A stretch of DNA of 64,000 bases, taken from positions 15,443,578 through 15,507,577 of the forward strand of contig OZ038470.1 of assembly GCA_964036295.1 (NCBI GenBank), in the 5' to 3' direction. Under the pieces are notes generated by a model that saw nothing but the letters and a program-made list of their open reading frames with translations, ran no database searches and was not told the DNA's origin. Origin of the DNA: Plumapathes pennacea (Eukaryota; Cnidaria; Anthozoa; Antipatharia; Myriopathidae). Made by a program: the position numbers and the translations under genes. Positions 21,641 through 33,311 of the stretch are shown here, piece after piece; position 1 is the first letter of the stretch, and each line of letters opens with the position of its first letter.

Positions 21641-22887
21641 CAATCTCGTACCCAGACCCTTTCGCTGTCTTACGGCGCATGCTCGACGAAAACGAAAGAC
21701 TCTGGAACAGACCAGATTTCAGTCCGTAAATAGCGGACTTCCGGTTAAACTGCGCATGCCCACGGGCAAAATTCATTTTGGTTTTACGCAACTGTTATTG
21801 TTGTGAGAGGGCTTGAAAGTGAATAAAAAGACCCCTACATTATTGAAGAAAAACGGCATCAAGTTTTAGAAGTCAGATCGTAGAAGTAGGATGTTTGCGT
21901 TGCGCTGCGGCCAACGCGACGGATTATTGATCGATTGATGGATATACTGATTTCATCGATACTGCATGCAGATATACATACAGCCTGGTCATGTTTACAT
22001 GTTCAATTTGTACCCGCGAAGAATGTTACACACAATTTGCACACATGACGTAGAGCCGTTTTCGGATGACTGTCGAAAACCAAAACCAAAGTAATCACAC
22101 AGGCCAATCACAGAGACTGAAAGAAAACAGTTCAGCGAATCAGAAGCCAAAGTAATTCACGTTTGGTCTTGCGTTTGGTTTTACTTTCCAATCCGCAATG
22201 CCAGTACACGCCATCGCTTCCGTGAGAAGTGTTTGGTTTTGGTTTTGGTTTTGTTCCTGATTGGTTGAGAATGCTGCCAAACTTGTGTGGACCAATCAGA
22301 AAGCGTAGCAAACGCAAAACCAAAGCAATCACACGATTACTTTCGACAGTCATCCGAAAACAGCTCTAAATACAAAGCACAGAAAACAATTTAATACCAC
22401 CAAAACCCGACAGCATGACACATGTAGAAATATATAAAGGCTTCGTCGCTCTCAGCTGGTTCTGTAGCTGACAGAAATGTGCTTCAAAGTTACCTGAAGA
22501 CATGTACCGACAGGAAGGATCCTTCCTTCGTTTAAAAATAAGAGAAGCGATTGCTGTCAAACAGCGCTCGATCGCGAATGTGACGTTTAAGTACAACAAG
22601 ACCAGAATTTGGTTGCAAAGCCATCATTGGGTCAAGTTGCACTCTAGTTAACTGCTGCATCTGGTTATATTCGCTTCCTGATGCAGATGCAATCAGCTGG
22701 GTGCCTGCAAATTTCATCGTTCCCGGTGAAAAACTCCGCCATGTTTGCCCGCTGGTAGATATTCCGGTCGTATTTGTATTGTTTGAAATAACCAGTCAGG
22801 ATCGCCTAAAAATTGGTCTGTTCCAGAGCCTTCGTTTTCGTCGAGCATGCGCCGTAAGACAGCGAAAGGGTCTGGGTATGAGATTGT
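21641..22887. repeat. inverted-repeat pair around 21.6 and 22.8 kb
   Basis: About 78 bases at 21641-21718 (TCGTACCCAGACCCTTTCGC...) recur as the reverse complement at 22809-22887. The enclosed 1.1 kb holds a TA-flanked MITE at 22053-22366 and no readable gene. The leading part (about 21534-21640, 'ggcctgacatggaatcttggctaat' type) is shared with about 39766-39870. Confidence 0.65.
22053..22366. mobile_element. TA-flanked MITE 'GAGCCGTTTTCGGATGAC', copy 1
   Basis: The ends GAGCCGTTTTCGGATGACTG and CAGTCATCCGAAAACAGCTC are inverted repeats with TA at each side (22051-22052, 22367-22368). The 314-bp body is rich in CCAAAACC/GGTTTTGG words and folds along its length. A second copy at 40487-40794 has a readable empty site. 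Confidence 0.9.
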
Positions 22888-22905
22888 GTTGATTGTGTTG
22901 ACAAC

Positions 22906-23640
22906 CGACAGAGCTGACAAACGCACTGTGCATGCGCGGCCGCGCAGCCAAACTGTTTCCCGCGGAACTGGCCCGGGTGTTCGCTTCACTGAATCCCTTT
23001 GTATTTTTTAATTATATACGAAACACAACTTCCTGCGGGTTTTTTTTAAAAAGTTAAGACGCAGAAGCAAAAGTTAAGCTACAAATTTTTAGAGCTTGCA
23101 GTTCAATAATTTTTCTCTTCCTGAGCTTTTGCACTTACCACTTTCCTCCTTGCACCCGTGGTGAAAATTGCTAATGAATTTGTCCTTGTCGGAGTGTTTT
23201 CATCGCCATAGCGGCCGTGGTACTGCTGCGTACCGTGAAAGTCGTAGATGTATAAAAGGACAATATACTCAAGGTAAAAGGACTGGTCAAGCAGAGCAAT
23301 GAAAAGGAAAGTTCTACTCCTTGTCAGAAGGACTGGCCAAAGGTTCTGGGCTCCGAGAAAATGATCCAGTTTGCCGTCACCACTGGGACAAATTACGACG
23401 GAGGGATACTCGTTGCTCTTGTCCCAGAGGGGAACTTAAAAAACATTACACCAGAAGCCAATCCCAGGAAGATTTCATTCCGTATTTGACTGCATTGGAG
23501 CGTCCTTGCCATTCTACCGACCTGGGACTCGGTAGTGCCGTAGCTGCAAAGCCGGCTTCAGATAATGTTGATAAAACCCACCCACTGTACAGATCTCCTG
23601 CTCTCCGAGCAACTCACCAGGTGAGCCAAGCTCTCAGGCT
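22906..23640 (+). pseudogene. older, decayed copy of the inverted-repeat-flanked gene unit
   Basis: Begins with the same end as the next unit (ACGCACTGTGCATGCGCGGCC, then CCACTGAATCCCTTTG-like sequence) and contains a frameshifted version of its reading frame. The best landmark is PVCRHHWDKLRRR, against PVCRHHWDEIRRK in the second unit. The right-hand inverted repeat is missing. The family is not recognised. Confidence 0.5.
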
Positions 23641-23770
23641 TTAATGCAAAAATGCAAACTTTCGAAGGTTGGTGAATTAAAATATTGACCTCAGTGACTC
23701 TGAACAAGATAAACAAGTGGACGGACTGATGACGTCACCAACATGTGCAATGCATTTGTCGACACCGCGG

Positions 23771-24468
23771 CAAAACGCACTGTGCATGCGCGGCCAGATA
23801 ACTTCCCGCGGAAACTGCGCGGGTGTACGCTCCACTGAATCCCTTTGTTTTCTCTGTAATTAAATAACAAACACAACTTCCGGCCGGGTTTTTTAAAAAG
23901 CTAAGACGCAGAAAGCAAAGCTAAGCCCCAAAAGCTCACAATTTGAAGTTCTTTCATTTTTCTGTCATTGACCTTTTGCACCACATACTTTGATGGTTGC
24001 ACCAAAGGTGAAAATTATGAACGAAGTTCGAGGGCGAAGCGTTTTCGTCGCCATAGCGGCGGTCCTAGTTTTGCTAAATGCCGTAAAAGTGGTGGACGGA
24101 AATGAAGACTGTATTCAGGGTAAAAGGTCTGGAAGAACCCAGGAGTGCAAAGGAAGGCTGTACTCTGTATCAGAAGGATTAGCCAGAAGTTCTCAGCTGC
24201 CAGTAAACTCTCCAGTTTGTCGCCACCACTGGGACGAGATACGAAGAAAAGTGATAGGTGCAAAAGCTCTGGAAGAGAAAAACTATTGAACTGCAAACTC
24301 TAAAAATTTGTAGCTTAACTTTTGCTTCTGCCTCTTAACTTTTTTAAAAAACTCCGCCGGAAGCTGTGTTTCGCCACACAATTAAAAAATACAAAGGGAT
24401 TCAGTGGAGCGTACACCCGCGCCAGTTTCCGCGGGAAAAAGCTTGCCTGGGCCGCGCATGCACAGTGT
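23771..24468. mobile_element. inverted-repeat element carrying a small secreted reading frame
   Basis: About 170 bases at 23771-23945 (CACTGTGCATGCGCGGCC, CCACTGAATCCCTTTG, AGCTAAGACGCAGAA) recur inverted at about 24295-24468. The space between is filled by one reading frame (24017-24289). The right end passes directly into the right arm of the large inverted repeat. Confidence 0.65.
24017..24289 (+). CDS. uncertain small secreted Cys/His-containing protein
   Basis: The 90-residue frame starts MNEVRGRSVFVAIAAVLVLL, a plausible signal peptide ending near VVDGNEDC; an ATG 27 bases upstream is also in frame. The mature part has Cys residues followed by PVCRHHWDEIRRK, a possible metal-binding motif shared with the decayed unit at 23.3 kb. 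I do not recognise the family. GGTAAAAG after ATTCAG (about 24118) could be a splice donor, in which case the exon is shorter. Being inside an inverted-repeat element, it may be a transposon passenger or part of a transposon gene. Confidence 0.35.
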   Translation: MNEVRGRSVFVAIAAVLVLLNAVKVVDGNEDCIQGKRSGRTQECKGRLYSVSEGLARSSQLPVNSPVCRHHWDEIRRKVIGAKALEEKNY

Positions 24469-26942
24469 CGTTGTCGCCTCGTTCTCCTGACGAGACCGAG
24501 CAGGGCGGGAACTTTGACGACTTCGCTGAAGGAACGTCCATCTTGGATGGAAGAGTGGGAGTTCGCTGTTGCTTCACAAGATTTTCAAGGTTCCTCAAGT
24601 TCGGAATGATTTCCAGCAGAAAAGAAACCTCCAGTTTCCCAACGCCTCTGCTCTCCGGACTCCCCTCGGCTGGGACATCCACCTCGCTCGCAACTGAAGC
24701 GGTCCAAAGCCTCCGGCTCCATGCCTAAACGAAGCCCCCTTTTACAGGTAATTTAGTTTTAGGTTCTGTCGTTGTTGTTTGTCGTTTCTCCCCGTAACCA
24801 ACTCGCCTTCTCAGGCCATGTGCGCGTTCAAGTTTCCTCCTCGTGTCACTTATGCAAAACGCATTTTTCATTTTGATCACACCTCGTGTTAATTTGTTTG
24901 GCCTTCGTTTCTCCCTTGTCGCATGTCCCTTCGTTTCACACTCATGTCATTTCCTGCGTCTTTAGTTTTTCTATGTACTGGTCTAGCTTATTTCCCCATA
25001 TATTTTATTTCCTTTTGCCTTTCGCAATGCTTTTTACATACTTCACTGGCTGTACAACTTCCCCTGTTTTATGGTCGCTTCGTAGCATTAGTTTGCATCA
25101 TTTCGTTTTTCCCTTCGTACCTCAATCTTTGATAAATATTTTTTCCCAGTTTTCTTGTTTTGTTGTTCTCCCAGTCACATCGATTTTTATTTCTTCTGCT
25201 GTATTTTCACTTCTCCTTCCGTTGCTGGTATCTTTTACTCTGTTTCGCCTCCCGGTTTTCTATCTTATTCTCATCTATTTCTTTACCTATTGATTTAGGT
25301 ATTTATGTTTTGTCGGTCATGCTTTATATTGCCTTACACTCTTTGTTGTTCTGTTGGTATCCATGTGTCTGTTGGTTGTGCGCCCTATTGGGACTTTTAT
25401 GTCTTGTGTCCCTTATCCAGCTTGACACTGGGCAGGCAGTATCCTTGTGATTCACTGCCGTGGAAGTTCTAACTCCTTGAAATTCAAAATTGTGCGTTTT
25501 TTTTTTTTTTTTTTTTATAATTTTGTGATACAGTGCATTTCTTTTTTCTTTTTTTTTTTTCTGGTGATTGAAACTGTTTTCCAATTCAGATGAGCGATTT
25601 GGTAAACTTGTTTATGTGTAGGTTCTAAATATACTGTAGCACGATGTGTATAAAATAATAATTTAAGGTGACCTAATTAGCATCTTTCTTTTCACTATCA
25701 ATGTTGTTGTGCTTTATCATAGACAGCAAAAAAATATGTAATATAATTCTCCCCTATTATATACTATTTTCGTAAGTACCCATGCTCAATTTTCATCCAT
25801 TACAATATTATTGTTTTACACTGTTTTCTTACCTCATGTTTCCTGTTCTCCCTACTATAATCAGATGTTCTCCTGAGCCAGCTGCTGCAGAGTGTTCCAG
25901 GCTGACTTCCTCCAGACTGTTGCGGACAGACTCTTCTGGGCTGACTCCTCCAGACTGTTGTGGACATTCCTCCAGCATGCTGTTCCAGGCTCTCTTATTA
26001 TCATCCATTTTTCTCTTTCTAACTATCTGTTCTTCTTCTAAGTCCCCTCAAGTCCCTCGGCCCCTGTATGATCATTGTGTGCCTTCCATCAACCTGATGA
26101 TGACCATCATTCAACTCAGCTGAAGGAGGAAGGGTGCAGATGAATGTTAGCAAAGGGATAGGCAGGAAGAGGTTTGAAACAGGACTCTAAGGAGACCGTG
26201 GGCGCATTGTTTTCCCTCTGGTGAGTTGTAGGAGTTAGGTGGGAGAGTTAGGACTAGAATGGGGAGAATTGGCCAAAGCAGTGGTACGCATTTCAATCCT
26301 CAAAATGAGAAGAATGGGCAGGTGACTCGAGACTGGTCGGCTTACAGGCAACATAGACCTCAACGACAGTAGATGGCACCTCTGTTTGGGGGGGTCTCTG
26401 CCGCCAAGTCGCATTTGCATTTACTCCGGATGGAGGGTGCCATCCTCTAAAAAGGACTACTTGCAGCTCCAGATCTCGTCACCGAGGGTGGATTCCCACC
26501 CATTTAACTCATCGAGAGGGTTGTTATGCGTACCACTGCTTTGGCCAATTCTCCCCATTCTAGCCCTAACTCTCTCATCTTACTCCTACAACTCATCAGA
26601 GGGGAGGCAATGCACCCACGGCCCCCTCAGGGCCCTGTTTTGACTCTCTTCCTGTCTATCTCCTCGCTGATATTCATCTGCATTCTTCCTCCTTCAGTGG
26701 GGTTGGCTGTTGGTCGGAGGGTAGGTGGATAGGGACTGGATTGTACAGGTGATTTGGGAGGGATGGGATTTGAGGGGAGGGGTGGGAGAGGGGGCCTGGG
26801 ATGACCGTGAACGTGGTTGTGCAACCGTCACCTCCCTTGGTGTACTTCCACCACCCCAGGCCCCCTCCCCCGACAGGATGCCCCATTCCTAACCATAACC
26901 CATAACCATAACCCTAAGTAACCGTAACGCTGACCCTAACAC
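24465..26942. repeat. right arm of the large inverted repeat
   Basis: Reverse complement of 1-2873 in two blocks (see that entry). It carries the inner hairpin (about 26120-26290 against about 26526-26700), a T-rich stretch at about 24730-25580 with two T runs, and the telomere-like end at about 26885-26960. At about 24748 the sequence TTTACAGGTAATTTAG looks like a splice donor after GC-rich DNA, hinting that the repeat once carried an exon. No protein family is recognised. Confidence 0.85.
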
Positions 26943-26996
26943 TACTTGACCCTAACCATGGCGCCATAACCTAACCCAACACACCCAATGAATAAA

Positions 26997-27016
26997 ACTT
27001 ATTTATTTTATTTAAT

Positions 27017-27051
<35 letters not shown>

Positions 27052-27420
27052 TTTTATTCTTTAATGTATCAATAAAGGAATAAAGAATAACAAGTAAAGA
27101 ATGAACAAAAGAATAAACAATAAAATGAACAAAAGAATAAATGAATGTTAAATAATGTATAAGTGAATGAATTGATTTATTCAAATCCAAATTTCAAATT
27201 ACCATACACCCATAATTCCATTGGGCCAGTCAGAATTGATTTATTCATTCATGCATGCATTTATTTAATTATTCATTTATTCATATAATGAATAAATGAA
27301 TTGATTAATTATTCATATAGTGAATAAATTAATTTATTAAATAAATTGATTAATTATTCATATAATGAATAAATTAATTACTAAGTTAAATAAATTGAAG
27401 GAATGAATAAATAAGGGACA
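26997..27420. repeat. (TTTA)n / AATGAATAAA low-complexity DNA
   Basis: ATTT repeats at 26997-27055 are followed by degenerate AATAAATGAAT and inverted TTATTCAT words to about 27415. It immediately follows the right arm. Confidence 0.85.
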
Positions 27421-27599
27421 AGTTCCCAAAAGAGAGAATTTCTATTTAAACAGAGACGCTGTTGAAAGCTGTGTTGGCCTTGCCCTTCAGATGATGGTTG
27501 AAGTAAAGAAAGGAACTTGTGGAAGGAAGGTAAGTCTAAATTTCAAACTACCATCACCCAAAATTCGCATCTTCAGTATGCTTTGGGGCCAGGCAGAAT

Positions 27600-27985
27600 A
27601 TTGGGCATGGCCAAGGGTGAGAGGGGGGGGTGATACTCCCATATAGGTATGTGCCACCCCAAAGGGTATCATTTTCGGCATTTTAGTCTGAATGGGGTAT
27701 CAATTTTAACCTTTAGTCTGGAATAGGTTGGAGACTTGTTATTTGGTCTGAAATAGGGATGAAAATTGCTAATTTTGGTCTGAAATAGGGCTGAAAATTG
27801 CATTTTTTGGTCTGAAATAGGGTTGAAAATTGCTAATTTTGGTCTGAAATAGGGCTGAAAATTGCATTTTTTGGTCTGAAATATGGTCAAAAATTACAAA
27901 TTATGGTCTGAAATAGGGTAAGGGTTTTCAGTCCCGGGCGGCACACCCCCACCCAAAATTTTGAGGAATACCCTCTCCCCCCCAA
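27600..27985. repeat. GGTCTGAAATAGGG tandem family, second copy
   Basis: Units of about 33-66 bases containing TTGGTCTGAAATAGGG occur about seven times between 27710 and 27920. They are bounded by ATACTCCCATATAGGTATGTGCCACCCC on one side and GCACACCCCCACCC on the other. These are the same ends as the element at 1300-1965, inverted. Confidence 0.75.
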
Positions 27986-28198
27986 TGAATAAAAAAGAAA
28001 AAATCAGGGGGGTTGAGTTGTAAACTAAGTCACTTTCAGAGTTAGTAGGCCTGTTTGCTGAGGACTGTAATGGATCTCTGATAGATTTGATAGATTGTTA
28101 ATGCATGCTGAGAAGGGTGGTACCCATGGGGCTCTTAAATTTCTGTTGAGGTCCTTGCATGTAGTTTGTTGAATACCAGTGTACCCATAAAATCCACT

Positions 28199-28530
28199 TG
28201 ACTAGTCCATTATTTTATTCCACAGCCTTCAGAGTTTTTCAAGCAGTAATTTCCTGAGCACATGGCTGCAGTGACTTCCTACTTTCCTGGAGTTTTGTAT
28301 CAGGTGGGTGATGTTAATCATGAAAATACCTTATGTGCCAAGTTTTGAAGTACATAGTTTGTTATATACCAAGACGTACCTCACAAAAATTCACTTGACT
28401 TAGTCTACTATGTTATTCCACAGACTTCAGAGTGTTTAAAACAGTTGTTTACTTGGCATAATTTATTTGACAAGGCTGCAGTGATGGCCTACTTTCCAGG
28501 AGTTTTGTATCAGGTGGGTGATATTTATAA
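28199..28530 (+). repeat. tandemly duplicated exon-like block, about 190 bp x 2
   Basis: Two similar blocks each have TATTCCACAG, then CTTCAGAG, and end in CTACTTTCC(T/A)GGAGTTTTGTATCAG|GTGGGTGAT. The boundaries look like splice acceptor and donor. The first block has an in-frame stop in the frame that is open in the second (AAVMAYFPGVLYQ). No family is recognised, so these may be remnants of a gene or non-coding RNA exons. Confidence 0.4.
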
Positions 28531-28716
28531 TTGAAACAAAATTAACTACAAGATCACATCTGGTAGAAAAAATAAATAAATTGCTAATATTCAGTGATCA
28601 GTCCATGTCCCAAATCTCATTTTTGAAAGTTTAAGTGAGTTCTTCAGGTTTCTATTACTGGTAATGTATTTTGTTTTTGTATTTTGTCTGTTGTTGTTGT
28701 TGTTGTTGTTGAAAGG

Positions 28717-29475
28717 CAGATCCCAGGATTTGCACTGGGCTTTTGAGGTGGAATTAGGCTGGCTCACCTTCCAGTACATCTTGGTAAAGAGCAAGTACAA
28801 GCTTGGGAGTGTGGACAAGTGCATATTTACCCCTCTGCATTCTACTATCTGGGATTGTCATACTGTGCACTGTGATCATGTTTCCAGGTAAATTAGACTT
28901 TGTTAGTTTTGCATAAACTGTACAGTTCAGTTAGCATAGAGAAGCAACAAACAGACAGATTAAAAAAAAAAACACAAGAAAAAGTAATAAATTGTAAAAA
29001 TAATTCAAAAAACAAGAGGGAGGCAATTGTTTGATATTTTGCATATCATAGCCATAGATGGTCATATATTTCTATATTTGGTTGCAATGTATAATATTTA
29101 TGCATAAACAACATAGCTAGTGTGAGTAATAATATTATGTACAAAAAGTTGTTTGAGGTACAGTAACCTAATAAGGAAAACTTTAGAAGTTAACTGTTAG
29201 TGTGAGAAAGTTTTTTACATTTGATGTTTGTGCCTTAATGCAATGTCCGTCATCCCTCTTTTAGGTTGCTTTGTGCAAGAATGGAAAGACAAAATGCATT
29301 TACACTGTCAGACAGCCACAAGACAAGAACTACTTCTGATCACCAACTCGAGCCAAGGCATTAAGCTGTATTGTTTTATGATGAAGAAGAAACCAATGAA
29401 CAATGTGAAAAGACTGAAAACAATATTGCTTTCTTGTGTGGAAAATAATACAATCAATGTTTTTGCTCTTTATTG
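28717..29475 (+). pseudogene. possible exons of an unidentified gene
   Basis: After (TTG)n and AAAG, an open stretch to about 28888 contains WAFEVELGWLTFQYILVKSK and ends in TTTCCAG|GTAAAT, a donor-like site. A second block from about 29266, after CTCTTTTAG, reads VALCKNGKTKCIYTVRQPQD and then stops. The frames do not join cleanly and I recognise no domain. The rest of 27990-30229 is AT-rich with no other signal. Confidence 0.25.
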
Positions 29476-30891
29476 ACCAAGATTGCTGCTGTTTAGTGAA
29501 CTTGTATTTGACCACTTTTTCGGAAAGTGTACCAAATGCAAAGTCAATTTGAGCAATCACTTGATTACTTGTATGGTCATTGGAAAACAGCTCTATGCTG
29601 ATGATCATTTAGATGAATAATTCCTGTTGCTTTGCTTGACATTTTTAGAAAACTTTACATTTAGAGATTTTTTAGATATAATTCAATTATCGACCTAAAT
29701 TTTGTGAAATTGACAGCACTATTGCTGTATTGTATCTAAATTCCTGCAAAAATGTTGGCAATTTACATGTATATAAAAAGAAGTCTTGTTCCAGGATGTA
29801 AAATATACAAAGATTAACTTATTATTATCATTCTATTATATACCAATGATGGTGAATAATAAATTAGTGAATGCATGTGGCTGGTGATGGTGAATGATGC
29901 CTTGTTGTGATGCTAGTTTCTGTTTAACATTTCAAAAAACTTTTACTTTGAGAATATCGAGTGACATCCCCTTTCTGTTTGTTGGGCAGAAAATTCTAGA
30001 CTTGAATCTCTCCCCCAAATCTATAGTAGTTTAAATATACTGATCCTGCACATTCATGCTCGTGTTTTTTACCGCTGATTATTTGCGGCTGCAAAATGCG
30101 TTCGTCTGTTGCGGAATTATCCCTGGGAAAATCCACCGAAACTAAAATCACCAACGCATGCGCAGGCGTTTTGCCGCGGTGTTGCATTTGTCAGCTCTGT
30201 CGTTGACAACCGATTTTCCACCTGCAGAGCCATTCTCGTTCCCAGGCTCTTTTCCCTACCCTGCCCAGAGCCTGGGAACGGGGATGTTGCTGAGCTTGGA
30301 AAGAGAAAAGGAGGGGCTACTAGCTCTCAGCATTACCGCACCCGAAAATGTGACGAGTACCACCTTGGTGTTGGCAGACGCTCCTGATGCTCAACCAAAC
30401 CTAACCTTGCTTTGCTTTTATGCTGTTGTTGATTTATTCGGCACAGTTACAAAAAAAATGTTGGACCGACAAACGTAAGACGCACTTATAGTTTTTATTA
30501 AGTTTCATGGTGCTGTGACTTTTCCAGTACACCGTAGTAAAATATAACTCTCAATTCCTGCTTATTTAGTAAATTACTACATTGAAACCGTGACCCGCCT
30601 AATTAATAAACTCCCACGACTTTGGTCAAGCAGTCAAGCCGTATAAGTCATACACAGTGTCAAAGTACAGTTCGCGAGGCCGAGGTCGAGGCTCAACCGG
30701 GGCAACAGAGTTGGAAACTGCACTATTAGAGTAGAAACAAAGTCAAGCTCAGAAGACAATCGTACTTGACATAAACTGGTTTAATACGGGAAATAAAATG
30801 TACTAAAACTTGTGAGTGCTTGCCTAGCGCAATTACAAAACCCTGATACGGGAGTGGTACGGCTTACGGTAAGTACCACTCTGACATACAT

Positions 30892-31851
30892 TTATTCAGC
30901 ACAGCTTCCATCCTGCTTCTCGTATTTAAACACCGTGATAGACATATCCCCCGGTTGGTACTCATCCATTCCAACTGGGGTAAGATTCCCAGACGCCTCG
31001 TCATAGATCATCCAGTACTTGCTGGCAGTAGTGTCTTGCCACACATCATCCAATGCCAACAGCATGTTTCCAAGGCCCGCGTAGAATGTGGTTGAGTATT
31101 TGTTGTATGGACCTCCTTTGTTACTCAGTGCCGCTAATTTCAGGATTTCACTCAATTTGGTTCCTGGTGAAACTTGTGTTGTAAAGGGTTCTGGGATGGG
31201 TTTTTTCACCTCTTCCTCGCTCCAGGAGATTTTGATGGTGACAGTGATGAAAGGTAAAGCCTAAAAAAAATCAAAAGCGGATTAAACTGAAAGCTGGAGT
31301 CACATTGGGCAATTAGTTCTTGGCCAAAAGTATGATTTTTAGGCCTGTTCCGTCGTATTCTGTATTTTTCAATGTTTATATCAAAATTATACACGATGTC
31401 ATAACGGGTCGGCACATCACGGTATGGCTTATCAGAGATAAAAATACACTAAAAAGGCAAGCTAATAATGAGGCATATCATAAAAAATGTTACATACTTC
31501 CAAACACTATCATACGTTTATATCAGTGTTCTTGTCGGCAATGGTGAGGACGGATGGATGGGGGCTGACTCGAACTATGATAGGTGATCCTAATTTTTGC
31601 TCGGGAACAAATTAAAAAATGACGCTCACTGACTGGGGATATGTTTGTTAAATTACATTCCTTTACTTCTTTGAACGCTGACCTCGTGTTGGTTTTCGTT
31701 TTGTTCCATCATGTTTTACAGCTTCGCTTTAGTTCAGCTTCGTTTCTTCGATGTTCACGACGCAAAGCTGAAAACAAGCGTACCCCAGTGAGAAGCTGAC
31801 GAAAATAAGAATTCCGACTAATTCTACACTTACGCACCCCGTCTTGTTCAT
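30892..31851 (-). CDS. secreted DUF4430-like (transcobalamin C-terminal-like) protein, copy 1
   Basis: Proposed exons are 31759-31851, 31516-31599 and 30892-31260, all phase 0, giving 181 residues. Exon 1 encodes a signal peptide (GILIFVSFSLGYACF). Exon 3 carries the recognisable domain: TKLSEILKLAA, then a beta-rich stretch, SKYWMIYDEASG and VGMDEYQPGD..ITVFKY. This is the pattern of DUF4430, the small domain at the C-terminus of intrinsic factor and transcobalamin. The alpha-barrel of those proteins is absent, so cobalamin binding is not implied. The exon 3 acceptor is clear; the exon 1 donor (GTGAAC) is the weakest call. AATAAA overlaps the stop codon (complement of 30891-30896). The gene is divergent to the JmjC gene. 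Confidence 0.65.
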
Positions 31852-33311
31852 CGTTTAATTAATTGCATGAGAGCGATGAAGGGATGTGCGCCTACCTGCA
31901 TCGAAAGGTTACAGAAGTAAAAATCATCTCAGGTGATATTAATTAAAATTTTCTCCGGCAGCGGCATGTTTAATTCCAGCCGAGCTTTATTGATACATAT
32001 TTGATCAGCTGAAAGTAATTTCATCACGCAAATCGTGGAATTCTGACGAGAGTAGTGTATGGAGTGAGTTTGGAACTGTACCTACACCACATCACAAATA
32101 ACTACACTGCAGAGATAATTACGAACTAAATTCGAGATCCTACACTTCTTGTTTGCACTGACGACGTCAAAGTTACGGCGGGGTGGTTCAGCACTTTGCA
32201 ATCATATAAAGTATACGTTTTCCGAACCGTTAGGTGGTCCAAGCTAAATAAGAAATAAAGAGAAGTAGAATAATGTCTTGAGTGAGTTAGGAAAAATGAG
32301 CTTCACCTGCCCTCAATTCGACAGGACTCACGTCTCTCGTTATACTTTGTATGATTCTGTTGTTACATTTAGTCCTGAATCATTTCGTTTCTATACAGTG
32401 TAATCTTGCGGGGCGTTTGGGTTTATTACTGAGCTCATTGTTGCATTCATGGCTAATCCACGACTTTGTAAATTAAAAAGTTGAAATAAAATAATGTTAC
32501 TATACGTTATAAAATGTTATAGCAGGTAATTCCAGCATCAGATTACTGCTATGACACTCAGATAAGCTATAGAGTTGGAGGTGTATACTTACAATTTGAA
32601 CGTTCGTTCCTGCGGTATCAAGGCTACAAGTTCAACGATTGAAATGAAATGAAGAACTGAAGCAAGCTGTGCATACGATGAAGGAAATACCTGAAATTTA
32701 CACGGAAAAATACCATTCGAATTAATCTGCTTGACTTGACAAAGTGGAGGGGGCGGAGTTGGGGGAGGGGGAGAAGGAGGGCGGCATCTAAAAAAAGTGT
32801 ATCTATAGGCGAGTAATTAATGTTTTTTACTTCTATTTTAGGCTTGCTACAACTTTGCAATCCTTTACTAGCGACTGAGATATATTGAGATTGGAAAAGG
32901 CGTGTGTTTGTGACCTGGACGAATTTACCGTTTCCCAACCCTCTCCCTTATGCGTAGCAAATAAGAAGAAGTGTCGTGATAATCACGAGAGGCGATAAGC
33001 CCATACACATTTTAAACAGTTGCATCTCATTGGGAGTTATGTACTTAACGCTTTTAAAATAGTTTTCCGAGTAAAAACCTTTCACTCTGTCATCACTATA
33101 ATTTGTTTCCCATATGGCGTTTAGTACATGGGTCAGTTTCATTCCGTCAGTTAAATCGGCGGGATTCCAAACAAACCAAAATAATGGATAAAGTTTCTGA
33201 ACTCCAGTGTTCTGGCAGGCTGGGTACGAGGAAGTTAGACGTATCTCGTCCCCAGTCTTTGTGGATCAAGGCGGAAAGGCCTGGCAGATATTAACAGCTG
33301 AGCACACAAAC
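31852..33311. other. intergenic region between divergent genes, unit 1
   Basis: No gene is seen. This presumably contains the promoters of the DUF4430-like and JmjC genes. GTCGTGATAATCACGAG near 32973 is a short palindrome, and a GGAGGGGG run lies at about 32745-32780. The counterpart in unit 2 is interrupted by a 2.47-kb insertion. Confidence 0.4.

Noticed and set aside
24886-25293. Hydrophobic 135-residue frame, partner of 2005-2457 on the other arm
   Set aside because: T-rich strand composition produces Phe/Leu/Ser strings. The frame is shifted between the two arms and shows no constraint.
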